Assembly (NCBI GenBank): GCA_964480525.1
Contig: CAYZOV010000030.1
Coordinates: 1 to 19,466 of the forward strand
Direction: 5' to 3'
DNA length: 19,466 bases
Source: JAAZZIT01 sp964480525
Lineage (GTDB): Bacteria > Bacillota > Clostridia > Oscillospirales > Ruminococcaceae
A program made the position numbers and the translations under genes. The first letter of the stretch is position 1. The number at the start of each line of letters is the position of its first letter. The notes beneath the pieces are model-generated. The model did no database searches and was not told the origin of the DNA. It saw only the letters and a program-made list of their open reading frames with translations. Below are positions 7,204-14,151 of the stretch, piece after piece.

Positions 7204-7223
7204 GGGCTACTTGTCGGACTTGC

Positions 7224-7245
7224 GTTTGTTTAAACAGTCAATTTG
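7224..7245 (-). repeat. Echo of the toxin promoter region
   Basis: GTTTGTTTAAACAGTCAATTTG resembles 7556-7578, the segment carrying the toxin -35 box, with a shared AAACAGTCAA core. No -10 box lies 17 bp downstream on the minus strand, and no toxin frame lies between here and the terminator at 7198. It is best read as what remains of a toxin promoter after an internal deletion. Confidence 0.45.
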
Positions 7246-7252
7246 AAAACAC

Positions 7253-7281
7253 TTGACAAACACTAGGTTTTCGGATATAAT
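7253..7281 (+). promoter_or_regulatory. Consensus promoter for the antitoxin RNA
   Basis: TTGACA (7253-7258), a 17-bp spacer and TATAAT (7276-7281) match the consensus exactly. Transcription would start near 7288 and run toward the toxin gene, meeting a terminator at 7325-7358. It is stronger by sequence than the opposing toxin promoter, as expected if the antitoxin RNA must be in excess. Confidence 0.88.
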
Positions 7282-7290
7282 GTAATTAAA

Positions 7291-7311
7291 GAGATTATAT
7301 GTGCCAATCAC
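7291..7311 (+). repeat. Direct repeat, antitoxin copy
   Basis: This 21-nt copy matches 7474-7496 with one substitution and a 2-nt gap. Because the two small RNAs are read from opposite strands, a direct repeat in DNA becomes antisense pairing between RNAs, the device used by DRa/DRb in the pAD1 par locus. Confidence 0.85.
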
Positions 7312-7324
7312 GGCTCAAAAAATC

Positions 7325-7358
7325 GAACCCCCAAAGAGTGCCAGCTCTCTGGGGGTTC
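7325..7358. terminator. Bidirectional terminator shared by antitoxin RNA and toxin mRNA
   Basis: GAACCCCC (7325-7332) and GGGGGTTC (7351-7358) form an 8-bp stem. It extends through AAAGAG/CTCTCT with one mismatch to the loop TGCCAG. On the minus strand it is followed by GATTTTTTG, a good terminator tail for the toxin mRNA. On the plus strand the tail is TTTG, and the stem ends in TTC. Confidence 0.88.
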
Positions 7359-7379
7359 TTTGTGCTATGTTGCCGTCTT

Positions 7380-7496
7380 TTACTTCTTTCGACCGTTTAG
7401 CCACTTACGGATATGCTGTGCTATATCACAAATGATATTTGCCACAATACCCGTTGCAACGCCGTTAAGAAACGAGATTATATATGTTCCAATCAC
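7380..7496 (-). CDS. Small hydrophobic membrane peptide, putative Fst-like type I toxin
   Basis: A 38-residue frame starts at GTG. It begins MIGTYIISFLNGV, continues ATGIVANIICDIAQ as a single hydrophobic segment, and ends in the basic tail HIRKWLNGRKK. A TAA lies directly upstream in frame, so the GTG is the only start, and AGGAGGTGA sits 6 nt before it. A single membrane span followed by a W-L and charged tail is typical of Fst/Ldr-type toxins, which damage the membrane when overproduced. The gene has its own promoter, a 5' hairpin over its ribosome binding site and a convergent antisense RNA. It is too short for usual gene callers. I did not recognise a named family member, and toxicity is inferred from architecture. 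Confidence 0.75.
   Translation of the reverse strand: MIGTYIISFLNGVATGIVANIICDIAQHIRKWLNGRKK
7474..7496 (-). repeat. Direct repeat, toxin start copy
   Basis: This is the partner of 7291-7311. In the toxin mRNA it covers the start codon and codons 2-8, so pairing with the antitoxin RNA would block ribosome entry. Confidence 0.85.
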
Positions 7497-7501
7497 TTAG
7501 T

Positions 7502-7530
7502 TCACCTCCTCTCCGTTAATCGGATTGGAG
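7502..7530 (-). promoter_or_regulatory. Toxin ribosome binding site and sequestering stem-loop
   Basis: The minus strand carries AGGAGGTGA (7502-7510), a near-perfect complement to the 16S rRNA end. Its GGAG is also the 3' arm of a hairpin at 7506-7530: CTCC, internal loop, TCCG, loop ATTAA, CGGA, internal loop, GGAG. Fst mRNA likewise has a 5' stem-loop that hides the ribosome binding site until needed. Confidence 0.7.
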
Positions 7531-7544
7531 TTGGCAACAGCTAT

Positions 7545-7573
7545 AGTATACTACATTTTGTCGAAACAGTCAA
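7545..7573 (-). promoter_or_regulatory. Toxin promoter
   Basis: On the minus strand TTGACT (7568-7573) and TATACT (7545-7550) are 17 bp apart. The start would be near 7538, giving a leader of about 42 nt that contains the stem-loop. Confidence 0.82.
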
Positions 7574-7606
7574 ATTTGCCCTATTAAATTTATCTGAAAA
7601 TACCTC

Positions 7607-7635
7607 TTGACAAACCGTGAAAAGAGTGCTAAACT
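7607..7635 (+). promoter_or_regulatory. thrS promoter
   Basis: TTGACA (7607-7612), a 17-bp spacer and TAAACT (7630-7635) precede the T-box leader. The start would be near 7642. It lies back-to-back with the toxin promoter, with only about 33 bp between the two -35 boxes. Confidence 0.85.
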
Positions 7636-7641
7636 AAAAAT

Positions 7642-7904
7642 GTATAGGAAAAACATTGACGAGAAGCTGTGGGTAGCTTAAATTTTTCCGAAAGAGAGCC
7701 TTTGTCATCGGCTGAAAGCAAGGGCAGGAAGATATATTCACAGTACCACCTCCGAGTGCGACCAATCATCGCCGTACAAACTGCGTTAAAGTTTTAAATG
7801 AGGGTTAGCTTTTTAAAACAGGACAAGCTGACCGAATTTTGGGTGGAACCACGTTTACACGTCCCGAATTTGCAATTTTTTTGTTGCAAGTTCGGGCTTT
7901 TTTA
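7642..7904 (+). ncRNA. T-box leader riboswitch (threonine) upstream of thrS
   Basis: The leader senses uncharged tRNA-Thr and lets transcription through when threonine is short. The conserved T-box sequence TGGGTGGAACCACG is at 7840-7853. It is followed by the terminator CCCGAA-TTGCAA (7863-7875) pairing with TTGCAA-TTCGGG (7884-7896) and a T-run to 7903. The TTTACACGTCCCG stretch after the T-box is the usual side of the alternative antiterminator. In Stem I the sequence CAGTACCACCTCCGAG (7741-7756) supplies the specifier. Two adjacent ACC triplets (7745-7747, 7748-7750) both read threonine, so amino-acid identity does not depend on which is used. Confidence 0.93.
7863..7904 (+). terminator. 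T-box attenuator terminator
   Basis: CCCGAA and TTGCAA pair with TTGCAA and TTCGGG around a T-rich loop, followed by CTTTTTT. It is the conditional terminator of the T-box leader. Confidence 0.9.
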
Positions 7905-7939
7905 ATTAAACGAAAATTATTTTACAAAGGAGAATTTAT

Positions 7940-9886
7940 ATGATTAAGCTGACACTTAAAGACGGTTCGGTTAAGGAAATCGAAAGTGCAATGCCTGCGT
8001 TTGAAATTATCAAGAGCATTGGCATGGGACTTTACAAAGCAAGCTGTTGTGTAAAAATCAACGGCGAAGTTAAGGATTTGAGAACAGTTATCGACGGCGA
8101 CTGTGACTTTGAGGTTTTGACATTTGACTCAAAAGCAGGTAAAGAAACTTTCTGGCACACGGCGTCGCACCTTATGGCACAGGCTGTTAAAAATCTTTAC
8201 CCTGAAGCAAAACTTGCAAGAGGCCCTGCTACGGAAAACGGATTTTACTATGATTTCGGAGTTGAAAAGCCTTTCACAACAGCCGACCTTGCTAAAATCG
8301 AAGCTGAAATGAAAAAGCTTGCAAAAGAGGGTTACGAACTTGAAAGATTTGAACTTTCAACAGACGAAGCGTTAAAGCTTATGGAAGAAAAGGGTGAAAA
8401 CTTCAAGGTTGAGCTTATCCATAAGCATGACAATTTAGGCGAAACACTTTCTTTCTACAAGCAGGGTGATTTCGTAGACCTATGTGCAGGCCCACACCTT
8501 ATGAATGTTTCACCGATTAAGGCTGTTAAGCTTTTGTCTTGCACAGGTGCATACTGGGGTAGCGCTGACGAAAACATTCAGCTTTCAAGAATTTACGCAA
8601 CGGCATTTCCTAAAGCAAGCGAACTTGAAGCGCACCTCAAGGCTATGGAAGAAGCAAAACTTCGTGACCACAACAAGCTGGGACGTGAACTTGAATATTT
8701 CACAACCGTTGATTGTATCGGACAGGGACTTCCTGTACTTTTGCCAAAGGGTGCAAGAGTTATCCAGACATTGCAGAGATGGGTTGAGGACGTTGAACAG
8801 GCACACGGTTGTCTTTTGACCAAAACACCGCTTTTCGCAAAGAGAGATTTGTACAAAATTTCAGGACATTGGGACCACTATCTTGACGGAATGTTCATTA
8901 TGGGCGACCCTTACGACGAGGAAAAGGAATGTTTTGCACTTCGTCCGATGACCTGCCCGTTCCAGTATCAGGTATACCTTAACAGACAGCGTTCATACAG
9001 AGATTTGCCAATGCGTTTAACCGAAACTTCCACACTTTTCCGTAACGAGGACAGCGGCGAAATGCACGGTCTTATTCGTGTTAGACAGTTTACAATTTCC
9101 GAGGGTCACTATATTTTGCGTCCAGACCAGCTCGAGGAAGAATTCAAGGGCTGTCTTGAACTTGCAAAATATATGCTTGACACAGTAGGTCTTTTGGAAG
9201 ATTGTACCTTTAGATTCTCACAATGGGACCCTGCAAACCCTAAGAACAAGTACGAGGGTACGGCTGAACAATGGGAAGAAGCACAGGCTGCAATGAAGAA
9301 AATCCTTGACCATTTGGGCGTTGAATACGAAATCGGAATTGACGAGGCTGCATTCTACGGCCCTAAGCTTGACATTCAGTACAAGAACGTTTACGGTAAA
9401 GAGGACACACTTGTTACAATTCAGATTGATATGCTTCTTGCTAAGAAATTCGGTATGGAATACGTAGACAAGGACGGGCAGAAGAAAATTCCGTACATTA
9501 TTCACAGAACTTCTTTGGGCTGTTACGAAAGAACCCTTGCATACCTTATTGAAAAGTACGCAGGCGTGTTGCCGTTGTGGCTTGCACCTGAACAGGCTAG
9601 AATTTTGCCGATTAACGAAAACCACGTTGAGTATGCTCAAAAGCTTGCTGACAAATTGACAGGCTACGGAATGAGAGTAACCGTTAATTCAAAGGACGAA
9701 AATATCGGTACAAAGATTAAAAATTCACGTTTTGACAGAATCCCGTATATGCTTATCATCGGCGACAAGGAAGTGGAAGCAAATCAGGTTACCGTTCGTT
9801 CAAGAAAAGAGGGCGAACTGGGAGCAATGGATATTGACGCTGTTGTTTCAAAACTTGTTGACGAAGTTGCTACAAAGGCGAAATAA
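7940..9886 (+). CDS. thrS: Threonyl-tRNA synthetase
   Basis: This 648-residue cytoplasmic enzyme charges tRNA-Thr. All four expected domains are present: TGS (1-60), an editing/SAD domain with HTASH (His73, His77) and VDLCAGPH, the class II catalytic core (about 245-535) and the anticodon-binding domain (about 540-648, starting near LPLWLAPEQARILPI). The core holds RPMTCPFQ, TSTLFRNEDSGEMHGL (motif 2) and the zinc-binding Cys and His positions. Length and order are those of bacterial full-length ThrRS, so editing is likely intact. AAAGGAG precedes the ATG. It is monocistronic, under T-box control, with its own promoter and terminator. Confidence 0.98.
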   Translation: MIKLTLKDGSVKEIESAMPAFEIIKSIGMGLYKASCCVKINGEVKDLRTVIDGDCDFEVLTFDSKAGKETFWHTASHLMAQAVKNLYPEAKLARGPATENGFYYDFGVEKPFTTADLAKIEAEMKKLAKEGYELERFELSTDEALKLMEEKGENFKVELIHKHDNLGETLSFYKQGDFVDLCAGPHLMNVSPIKAVKLLSCTGAYWGSADENIQLSRIYATAFPKASELEAHLKAMEEAKLRDHNKLGRELEYFTTVDCIGQGLPVLLPKGARVIQTLQRWVEDVEQAHGCLLTKTPLFAKRDLYKISGHWDHYLDGMFIMGDPYDEEKECFALRPMTCPFQYQVYLNRQRSYRDLPMRLTETSTLFRNEDSGEMHGLIRVRQFTISEGHYILRPDQLEEEFKGCLELAKYMLDTVGLLEDCTFRFSQWDPANPKNKYEGTAEQWEEAQAAMKKILDHLGVEYEIGIDEAAFYGPKLDIQYKNVYGKEDTLVTIQIDMLLAKKFGMEYVDKDGQKKIPYIIHRTSLGCYERTLAYLIEKYAGVLPLWLAPEQARILPINENHVEYAQKLADKLTGYGMRVTVNSKDENIGTKIKNSRFDRIPYMLIIGDKEVEANQVTVRSRKEGELGAMDIDAVVSKLVDEVATKAK

Positions 9887-9900
9887 TTTCAGATTTATTA

Positions 9901-9932
9901 AAACGGCTCACCTGCGGGTGGGCTTGTTTTTT
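9901..9932 (+). terminator. thrS terminator
   Basis: GCTCACC (9906-9912), loop TGCG and GGTGGGC (9917-9923) form a 7-bp stem, followed by TTGTTTTTT. It lies 15 nt after the thrS stop. Confidence 0.92.
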
Positions 9933-9993
9933 GTGAAAAAGTGTAAAAACGTTTTTGAAAACTGTAAACTTTGTGTGTTGTTTTTTCTTTTGC

Positions 9994-10022
9994 TTGCAAT
10001 GTGTATAAAAATATGCTAGAAT
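9994..10022 (+). promoter_or_regulatory. Promoter of the CotH-like lipoprotein operon
   Basis: TTGCAA (9994-9999), a 17-bp spacer ending in TGC (extended -10), and TAGAAT (10017-10022). The leader would be about 45 nt, with no visible riboswitch. Confidence 0.7.
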
Positions 10023-10074
10023 GTTTGATGAAAGTTATAGATTTTATACCATTTAAATACGAAAGGAAATTATT

Positions 10075-12048
10075 ATGAAACGATTTTTGGCACTTTTGTG
10101 TGCGATAACACTTTGTGCGTCGGCTTTTTCCGGTTGTAAAAATGGCGACGAAAAACAAACAACCACAACAACCACCGCACAAAACACGCAGGATAACGCC
10201 GACGACGGCGAAAGCGATTATCCGCCTGTTGACCAGAATTTGCAGGACGAACCGTCCGTTGTTCTTTCACAGAAAAGCGGAATTTACGGAGAAAGTTTCG
10301 CACTTTCAATGACGGCGGTTGACGAAAACGCAGAAATTTATTACACCACCGACGGTTCTAACCCGACCACCAGCGAAACGGCGGTGAAATACGAGGGCGA
10401 AATTCAGATTTCGGACAGAAAAGGCGACAAAAACGTGGTGAGTGCCGTTAGCACTTCGGAAATTTCGGGAAATTTTAACGAGTTATCTCTAAGCGACGGG
10501 GGATATGTTTGCAAAATTGAAAACCCGACAGACGAAAGCGTGGATAAGTGTACGGTTGTGAGGGCGGTTGCGAAAAATTCCGACGGGTCGTTCGGTGCGG
10601 AAAACAGCGCCACATATTTTATCGGCACAATGGAAGAACATATTCAGGGACTTAGCGAAAGCTGTCAGGCGTCGGGAATGGATTTGGCGGTGATTTCTCT
10701 AAGTGTGAATTTTGACGACTTTTTCGGTGAGGAAAACGGAATTTATGTAAAGGGAAATATTTTTGACGAAGCTTTTAATGCGTACATGACCGAAAACGGT
10801 GCGGGAAGTCTTTACGACGCCGAAGTGGCACGAAAACTTGACGCAAATTATAAACAGCGTGGCAGAGCGTGGGAACGTGAAACCCGACTTGTAATGCTTG
10901 AATGTAACGCAAACGGCGTAACAGAGGTGCTAAACCAGACTTGCGGTGTGCGTGTTCAGGGAAACTATTCAAGGTCTGATATTCAAAAAGGCTTGCGACT
11001 TTATGCAAGGGACGATTACGGCAAAAAGAATTTTAAGTATGCTGTTTTCGGCGAAGATTATAAAAATTCCGACGGCGAAACAATGGATAAGTTTAAAAAA
11101 CTTGTTCTCAGAGCAGGGGGAAACTGTGCTTTTAATGCGAAATTTAACGATACTTTCTGGCAGAGTTTGGCAGAAAGCACAGACTGCGAAACCAAACAGT
11201 CCCGCCCGTGCGTTGTTTATTTAAACGGCGAATATTGGGGACTTTATGTGCTTGAAGAAGATTACGACAACGACCATTTTGAGGAGAAATACGGCGTTGA
11301 AAAAGACGACGTGATTGTTTACAAGGGCGACGCCGAAAGTCTGGCTTTGGGTTACAAACTTGACGAGGGAGAACTGCCGGAGGGCGAAACGGACGAAAGT
11401 TATTACTTTAACGAACTTTTGAATTTTATAAGCAAGCACAAAGATTTGTCAAACCAAAGTGATTTTGACGAATTTGCAAAAATCGTGGACACCGAAAGCG
11501 TCAAGGACTACTTTTTAGTGCAATGCTTTATAAACAACAAATGGGACTGGCCGGGCAAAAACTGGTCTATGTGGAAAACCGCAAATGTTGACCCGTCAAA
11601 CCCGTATGCCGACGGAAAATGGCGACTGATGTTTTATGATTTGGACTTTGGCGGCGTAGGCGGTTCGGGCGAAGCAAGGGACAACACGGTTCAAAACGCA
11701 AATTATAAGGAAAAAGGACTTTTGGACATGGACACCAAAAACCCTGCTGTTTTGAGTTTTGCGCTGTTGATGACAAACGAAACTTTCAGAAACGAATTTT
11801 GCGACGAAATGACGGCTTTGCCGGAGGGAATTATGGAAAAAGACAACGCTTTGGCGGTGCTTGAAAAATTTGAGGGAACATATTCTCCGCTTTACGACCA
11901 GTTCTTTGCAAGATACAAGGGAACAAACACCACCGAGGACGCTGTAAACGGCGGTTATGCGTCGGTGAAATGTTTGAGAGAATTTTTGGAAAAACGTGAA
12001 AACAACCTTAAACTCATGACAAAATACATTGAGAGGATTTTGGGATAA
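10075..12048 (+). CDS. CotH kinase-family lipoprotein with chitobiase-like N-terminal domain (copy 1)
   Basis: This 657-residue protein is probably anchored to the outer membrane face by lipid. MKRFLALLCAITLCASAFSG ends at a lipobox cysteine (Cys21), followed by a Thr/Asp-rich linker to about residue 60. About 60-185 resembles the chitobiase/beta-hexosaminidase C-terminal domain (EIYYTTDGSNPT). The rest is a CotH kinase-like domain with GVRVQGNYSRSDIQKGLRL (291-309), LRAGGN, YLNGEYWGLYVLEEDYD and the acidic metal motif MFYDLDFGG near 527-535. Spore CotH of Bacillus phosphorylates coat proteins; in non-coat relatives such as this one the substrate is unknown. AAAGGA precedes the ATG. It shares an operon with copy 2, the two genes overlapping by one base. 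Confidence 0.87.
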   Translation: MKRFLALLCAITLCASAFSGCKNGDEKQTTTTTTAQNTQDNADDGESDYPPVDQNLQDEPSVVLSQKSGIYGESFALSMTAVDENAEIYYTTDGSNPTTSETAVKYEGEIQISDRKGDKNVVSAVSTSEISGNFNELSLSDGGYVCKIENPTDESVDKCTVVRAVAKNSDGSFGAENSATYFIGTMEEHIQGLSESCQASGMDLAVISLSVNFDDFFGEENGIYVKGNIFDEAFNAYMTENGAGSLYDAEVARKLDANYKQRGRAWERETRLVMLECNANGVTEVLNQTCGVRVQGNYSRSDIQKGLRLYARDDYGKKNFKYAVFGEDYKNSDGETMDKFKKLVLRAGGNCAFNAKFNDTFWQSLAESTDCETKQSRPCVVYLNGEYWGLYVLEEDYDNDHFEEKYGVEKDDVIVYKGDAESLALGYKLDEGELPEGETDESYYFNELLNFISKHKDLSNQSDFDEFAKIVDTESVKDYFLVQCFINNKWDWPGKNWSMWKTANVDPSNPYADGKWRLMFYDLDFGGVGGSGEARDNTVQNANYKEKGLLDMDTKNPAVLSFALLMTNETFRNEFCDEMTALPEGIMEKDNALAVLEKFEGTYSPLYDQFFARYKGTNTTEDAVNGGYASVKCLREFLEKRENNLKLMTKYIERILG

Positions 12049-14105
12049 TGAAAAATTATAAAAAAATTATCGCCTGTGCGTTGGCAATAGTGATGAGTTT
12101 TTCGCTGATGTGCGGTTGTAACAACAGCGATAATTCAAACAACACAACTGCGACCACCTCTGCGACCACCACCGCAGAGCAGGACATAATTGACGTAATT
12201 CCCGACGAAGTAACAGAGTTTTGTTTTTCAAGACAAAGTGGATTTTATGACGAGGACTTTGTTTTAAAGCTTTATCACCCTGACAAAGACGTGAAAATTT
12301 ATTATACAACCGACGGAAAACAGCCTGACGAAAACAGCACTTTGTACACAGACGACGGAATATCCTTGACGAACAAAACAAGCGAAAAAAACGTTTTGGC
12401 GGCACAACGAGATACAACGGCGGGGGATTATTACAAAGTGCCGGAGGGCATAACAAAGGGAAATGTTATCCGTGCGTTGGCTGTAAAATCCGACGGCACA
12501 ACCGAGGAAATCTACGCAACATACTTTGTGGGGGTTGACCGTGAAGCGGAATACGGCGACGTGCCTGTAATTTCTCTTATAACTGACACGGAGAACTTGT
12601 TTAATTATCAAACGGGCATTTACGTTACGGGAATAACCCATGATGAGTGGCTTAAAGAAAACAGTTGGAACCAATGGCTTGAAGCGTGGCAACACAAAGG
12701 AAATTATTCAAACCGTGGAAAAGAGTGGGAACGCCCTGTTTGCGTGGAATACATAGAATCCGACGGCGAAATAGGTTTCAGCCAGAATATGGGTATAAGA
12801 ATTATGGGCGGTGCGTCACGAAATAACAACCAAAAATCCCTAAGACTTATTGCCCGTGAGGAATACGGCAAAAAGAATGTGAAATATCCGATTATTCCCG
12901 ACAACGAAAAATCCGACGGAAACGGCGAAGTTGAAAAATACAAGAGTTTTGTTTTGCGTGACGGCGGAAACGACTGCGATTATGCAAAAATCCGTGACCC
13001 TCTTTTGCAGCAGCTTGTCAGCGACAGAAATTTTGAAACAATGCAGTTTACCCCTGTTGTGGTGTTTATCGACGGGGAATACTGGGGAATGTACAGCCTT
13101 GTTGAAGATTATAACGACAATTATATCCAGAATAACTATGACGGAATTGAAAAAGAAAACGTTGTTATGATTAAAAACGGCGGTATCGAAGAGGGTGAGG
13201 ACAATGACAAAACCCTTTTTGACCAGATGTACAATTACATTGTGTCAAACGATATGTCTAATGATGAAAATTACGCAAAAGCCTGTGAAATGCTTGACGT
13301 ACAGAGTTTTGCGGACTATGTGGCGTTTAACTTGTATATTTACAATCAGGACAGCTTTTTTGAGTGCAACAACTGGAGAATGTGGCGTGTGCGTGAAGCG
13401 GTTGAGGGCGTTGAAAAAGCCGACGAAAAATGGCGTTTAATGGCGTTTGACAACGATTATTCCACGGGAATTTACGACGGCGGAACAAATTACGGCACAA
13501 ACAATATTACCGCCGCCATAAACAAAGGAAAACAGGGAAATTATCCTGCACAGCTTTTGTCAAAACTTCTGGAAAACGACGGTTTTAAGGAAATGTTAGT
13601 AAACACCATGTGCGATTTGAGAAACGTTAATTTTGAAAAATCAAACGTAAATTCTCAAATTGACGAGCTTGTCAAAATTTATTCAAAACTTGTTCCCGAC
13701 ACATTTAAGCGTTTCGGACCTCAATGGGTAGCAGACCAGTGGAGCGTTGAGGAATATTATACAGGAAAGGTTGAGGAGCTTAGGACTTTCTTAAACGGGC
13801 GATATGATAAATATATCGGCATAATGAAAACCGCATTTTCTCTCGGCGACGCTTATAATGTGACGATTAAGTCGGATAATTCTTCGGGTGAAGTTATACT
13901 TAACGGCTGTACGAATGTTAGCCTTGATACCCAGTTTGACGGGAAGTATTTCGGCGATTACGGTTTAACCGTGGAAGCCGTGCCGCAGGACGGTTGTACC
14001 TTTGTCAAATGGCAGGTTGAGGGTTGCGAAATTTCGGACGAAAATTCCCCGACGGCAAAAATAACCCTCACGGGCGACTGCACAATTACCGCTGTTTTTC
14101 AATAA
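12048..14105 (+). CDS. CotH kinase-family lipoprotein with C-terminal InlB-like repeat (copy 2)
   Basis: This 685-residue paralogue of the preceding protein starts at TAATG, where the stop and start share one base, so translation is probably coupled. The signal peptide ends FSLMCGC. Cys24 after Gly is the likely lipidation site, although Cys22 is possible. A Thr-rich linker, a chitobiase-like domain (KIYYTTDGKQPDENS, about 83-97) and a CotH-like domain follow. The first copy's VQGNYSR reads IMGGASR here, and its DLDFGG reads FDNDYSTG, with the same alternating acidic pattern. Residues about 612-685 form an extra domain resembling the divergent InlB B-repeat (GLTVEAVPQDGCTFVKWQV, ending ITLTGDCTITAVF), absent from copy 1. 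Its substrate is unknown. Confidence 0.86.
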   Translation: MKNYKKIIACALAIVMSFSLMCGCNNSDNSNNTTATTSATTTAEQDIIDVIPDEVTEFCFSRQSGFYDEDFVLKLYHPDKDVKIYYTTDGKQPDENSTLYTDDGISLTNKTSEKNVLAAQRDTTAGDYYKVPEGITKGNVIRALAVKSDGTTEEIYATYFVGVDREAEYGDVPVISLITDTENLFNYQTGIYVTGITHDEWLKENSWNQWLEAWQHKGNYSNRGKEWERPVCVEYIESDGEIGFSQNMGIRIMGGASRNNNQKSLRLIAREEYGKKNVKYPIIPDNEKSDGNGEVEKYKSFVLRDGGNDCDYAKIRDPLLQQLVSDRNFETMQFTPVVVFIDGEYWGMYSLVEDYNDNYIQNNYDGIEKENVVMIKNGGIEEGEDNDKTLFDQMYNYIVSNDMSNDENYAKACEMLDVQSFADYVAFNLYIYNQDSFFECNNWRMWRVREAVEGVEKADEKWRLMAFDNDYSTGIYDGGTNYGTNNITAAINKGKQGNYPAQLLSKLLENDGFKEMLVNTMCDLRNVNFEKSNVNSQIDELVKIYSKLVPDTFKRFGPQWVADQWSVEEYYTGKVEELRTFLNGRYDKYIGIMKTAFSLGDAYNVTIKSDNSSGEVILNGCTNVSLDTQFDGKYFGDYGLTVEAVPQDGCTFVKWQVEGCEISDENSPTAKITLTGDCTITAVFQ

Positions 14106-14115
14106 AAAATCAAAA

Positions 14116-14147
14116 AACCCCGCCGATTTTTAAAAATTGACGGGGTT
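14116..14147. terminator. Bidirectional terminator between the CotH operon and dnaJ
   Basis: AACCCCG (14116-14122) and CGGGGTT (14141-14147) form the base of a long stem that continues almost unbroken through the AT-rich interior. The plus strand continues AATTTTATTT; the minus strand continues TTTTGATTTTTT. It therefore serves both the lipoprotein operon and the convergent heat-shock operon. Confidence 0.88.
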
Positions 14148-14151
14148 AATT

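Larger units (their letters stand above)
7288..7362 (+). ncRNA. Putative type I antitoxin RNA (RNAII-like)
   Basis: This short transcript of about 75 nt is bounded by a perfect promoter and a strong hairpin terminator. Its 5' part (7291-7311, GAGATTATATGTGCCAATCAC) is complementary to the toxin mRNA over the GTG start codon and the first codons (7474-7496), with one mismatch and a 2-nt bulge. Its 3' part shares the terminator stem with the toxin transcript, giving a second contact point. This matches RNAII of the Fst/par system, where repeats and terminator loop pair with the toxin message and block translation. The ends and function are inferred from sequence. Confidence 0.7.

Noticed and set aside
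7207..7311. A 34-residue minus-strand frame starting GTG with the same first residues (MIGTY) as the toxin.
   Set aside because: It lacks a ribosome binding site and overlaps the antitoxin promoter. The similarity covers only the direct-repeat copy that gives the antitoxin RNA its complementarity, and the rest is not hydrophobic in the toxin pattern.
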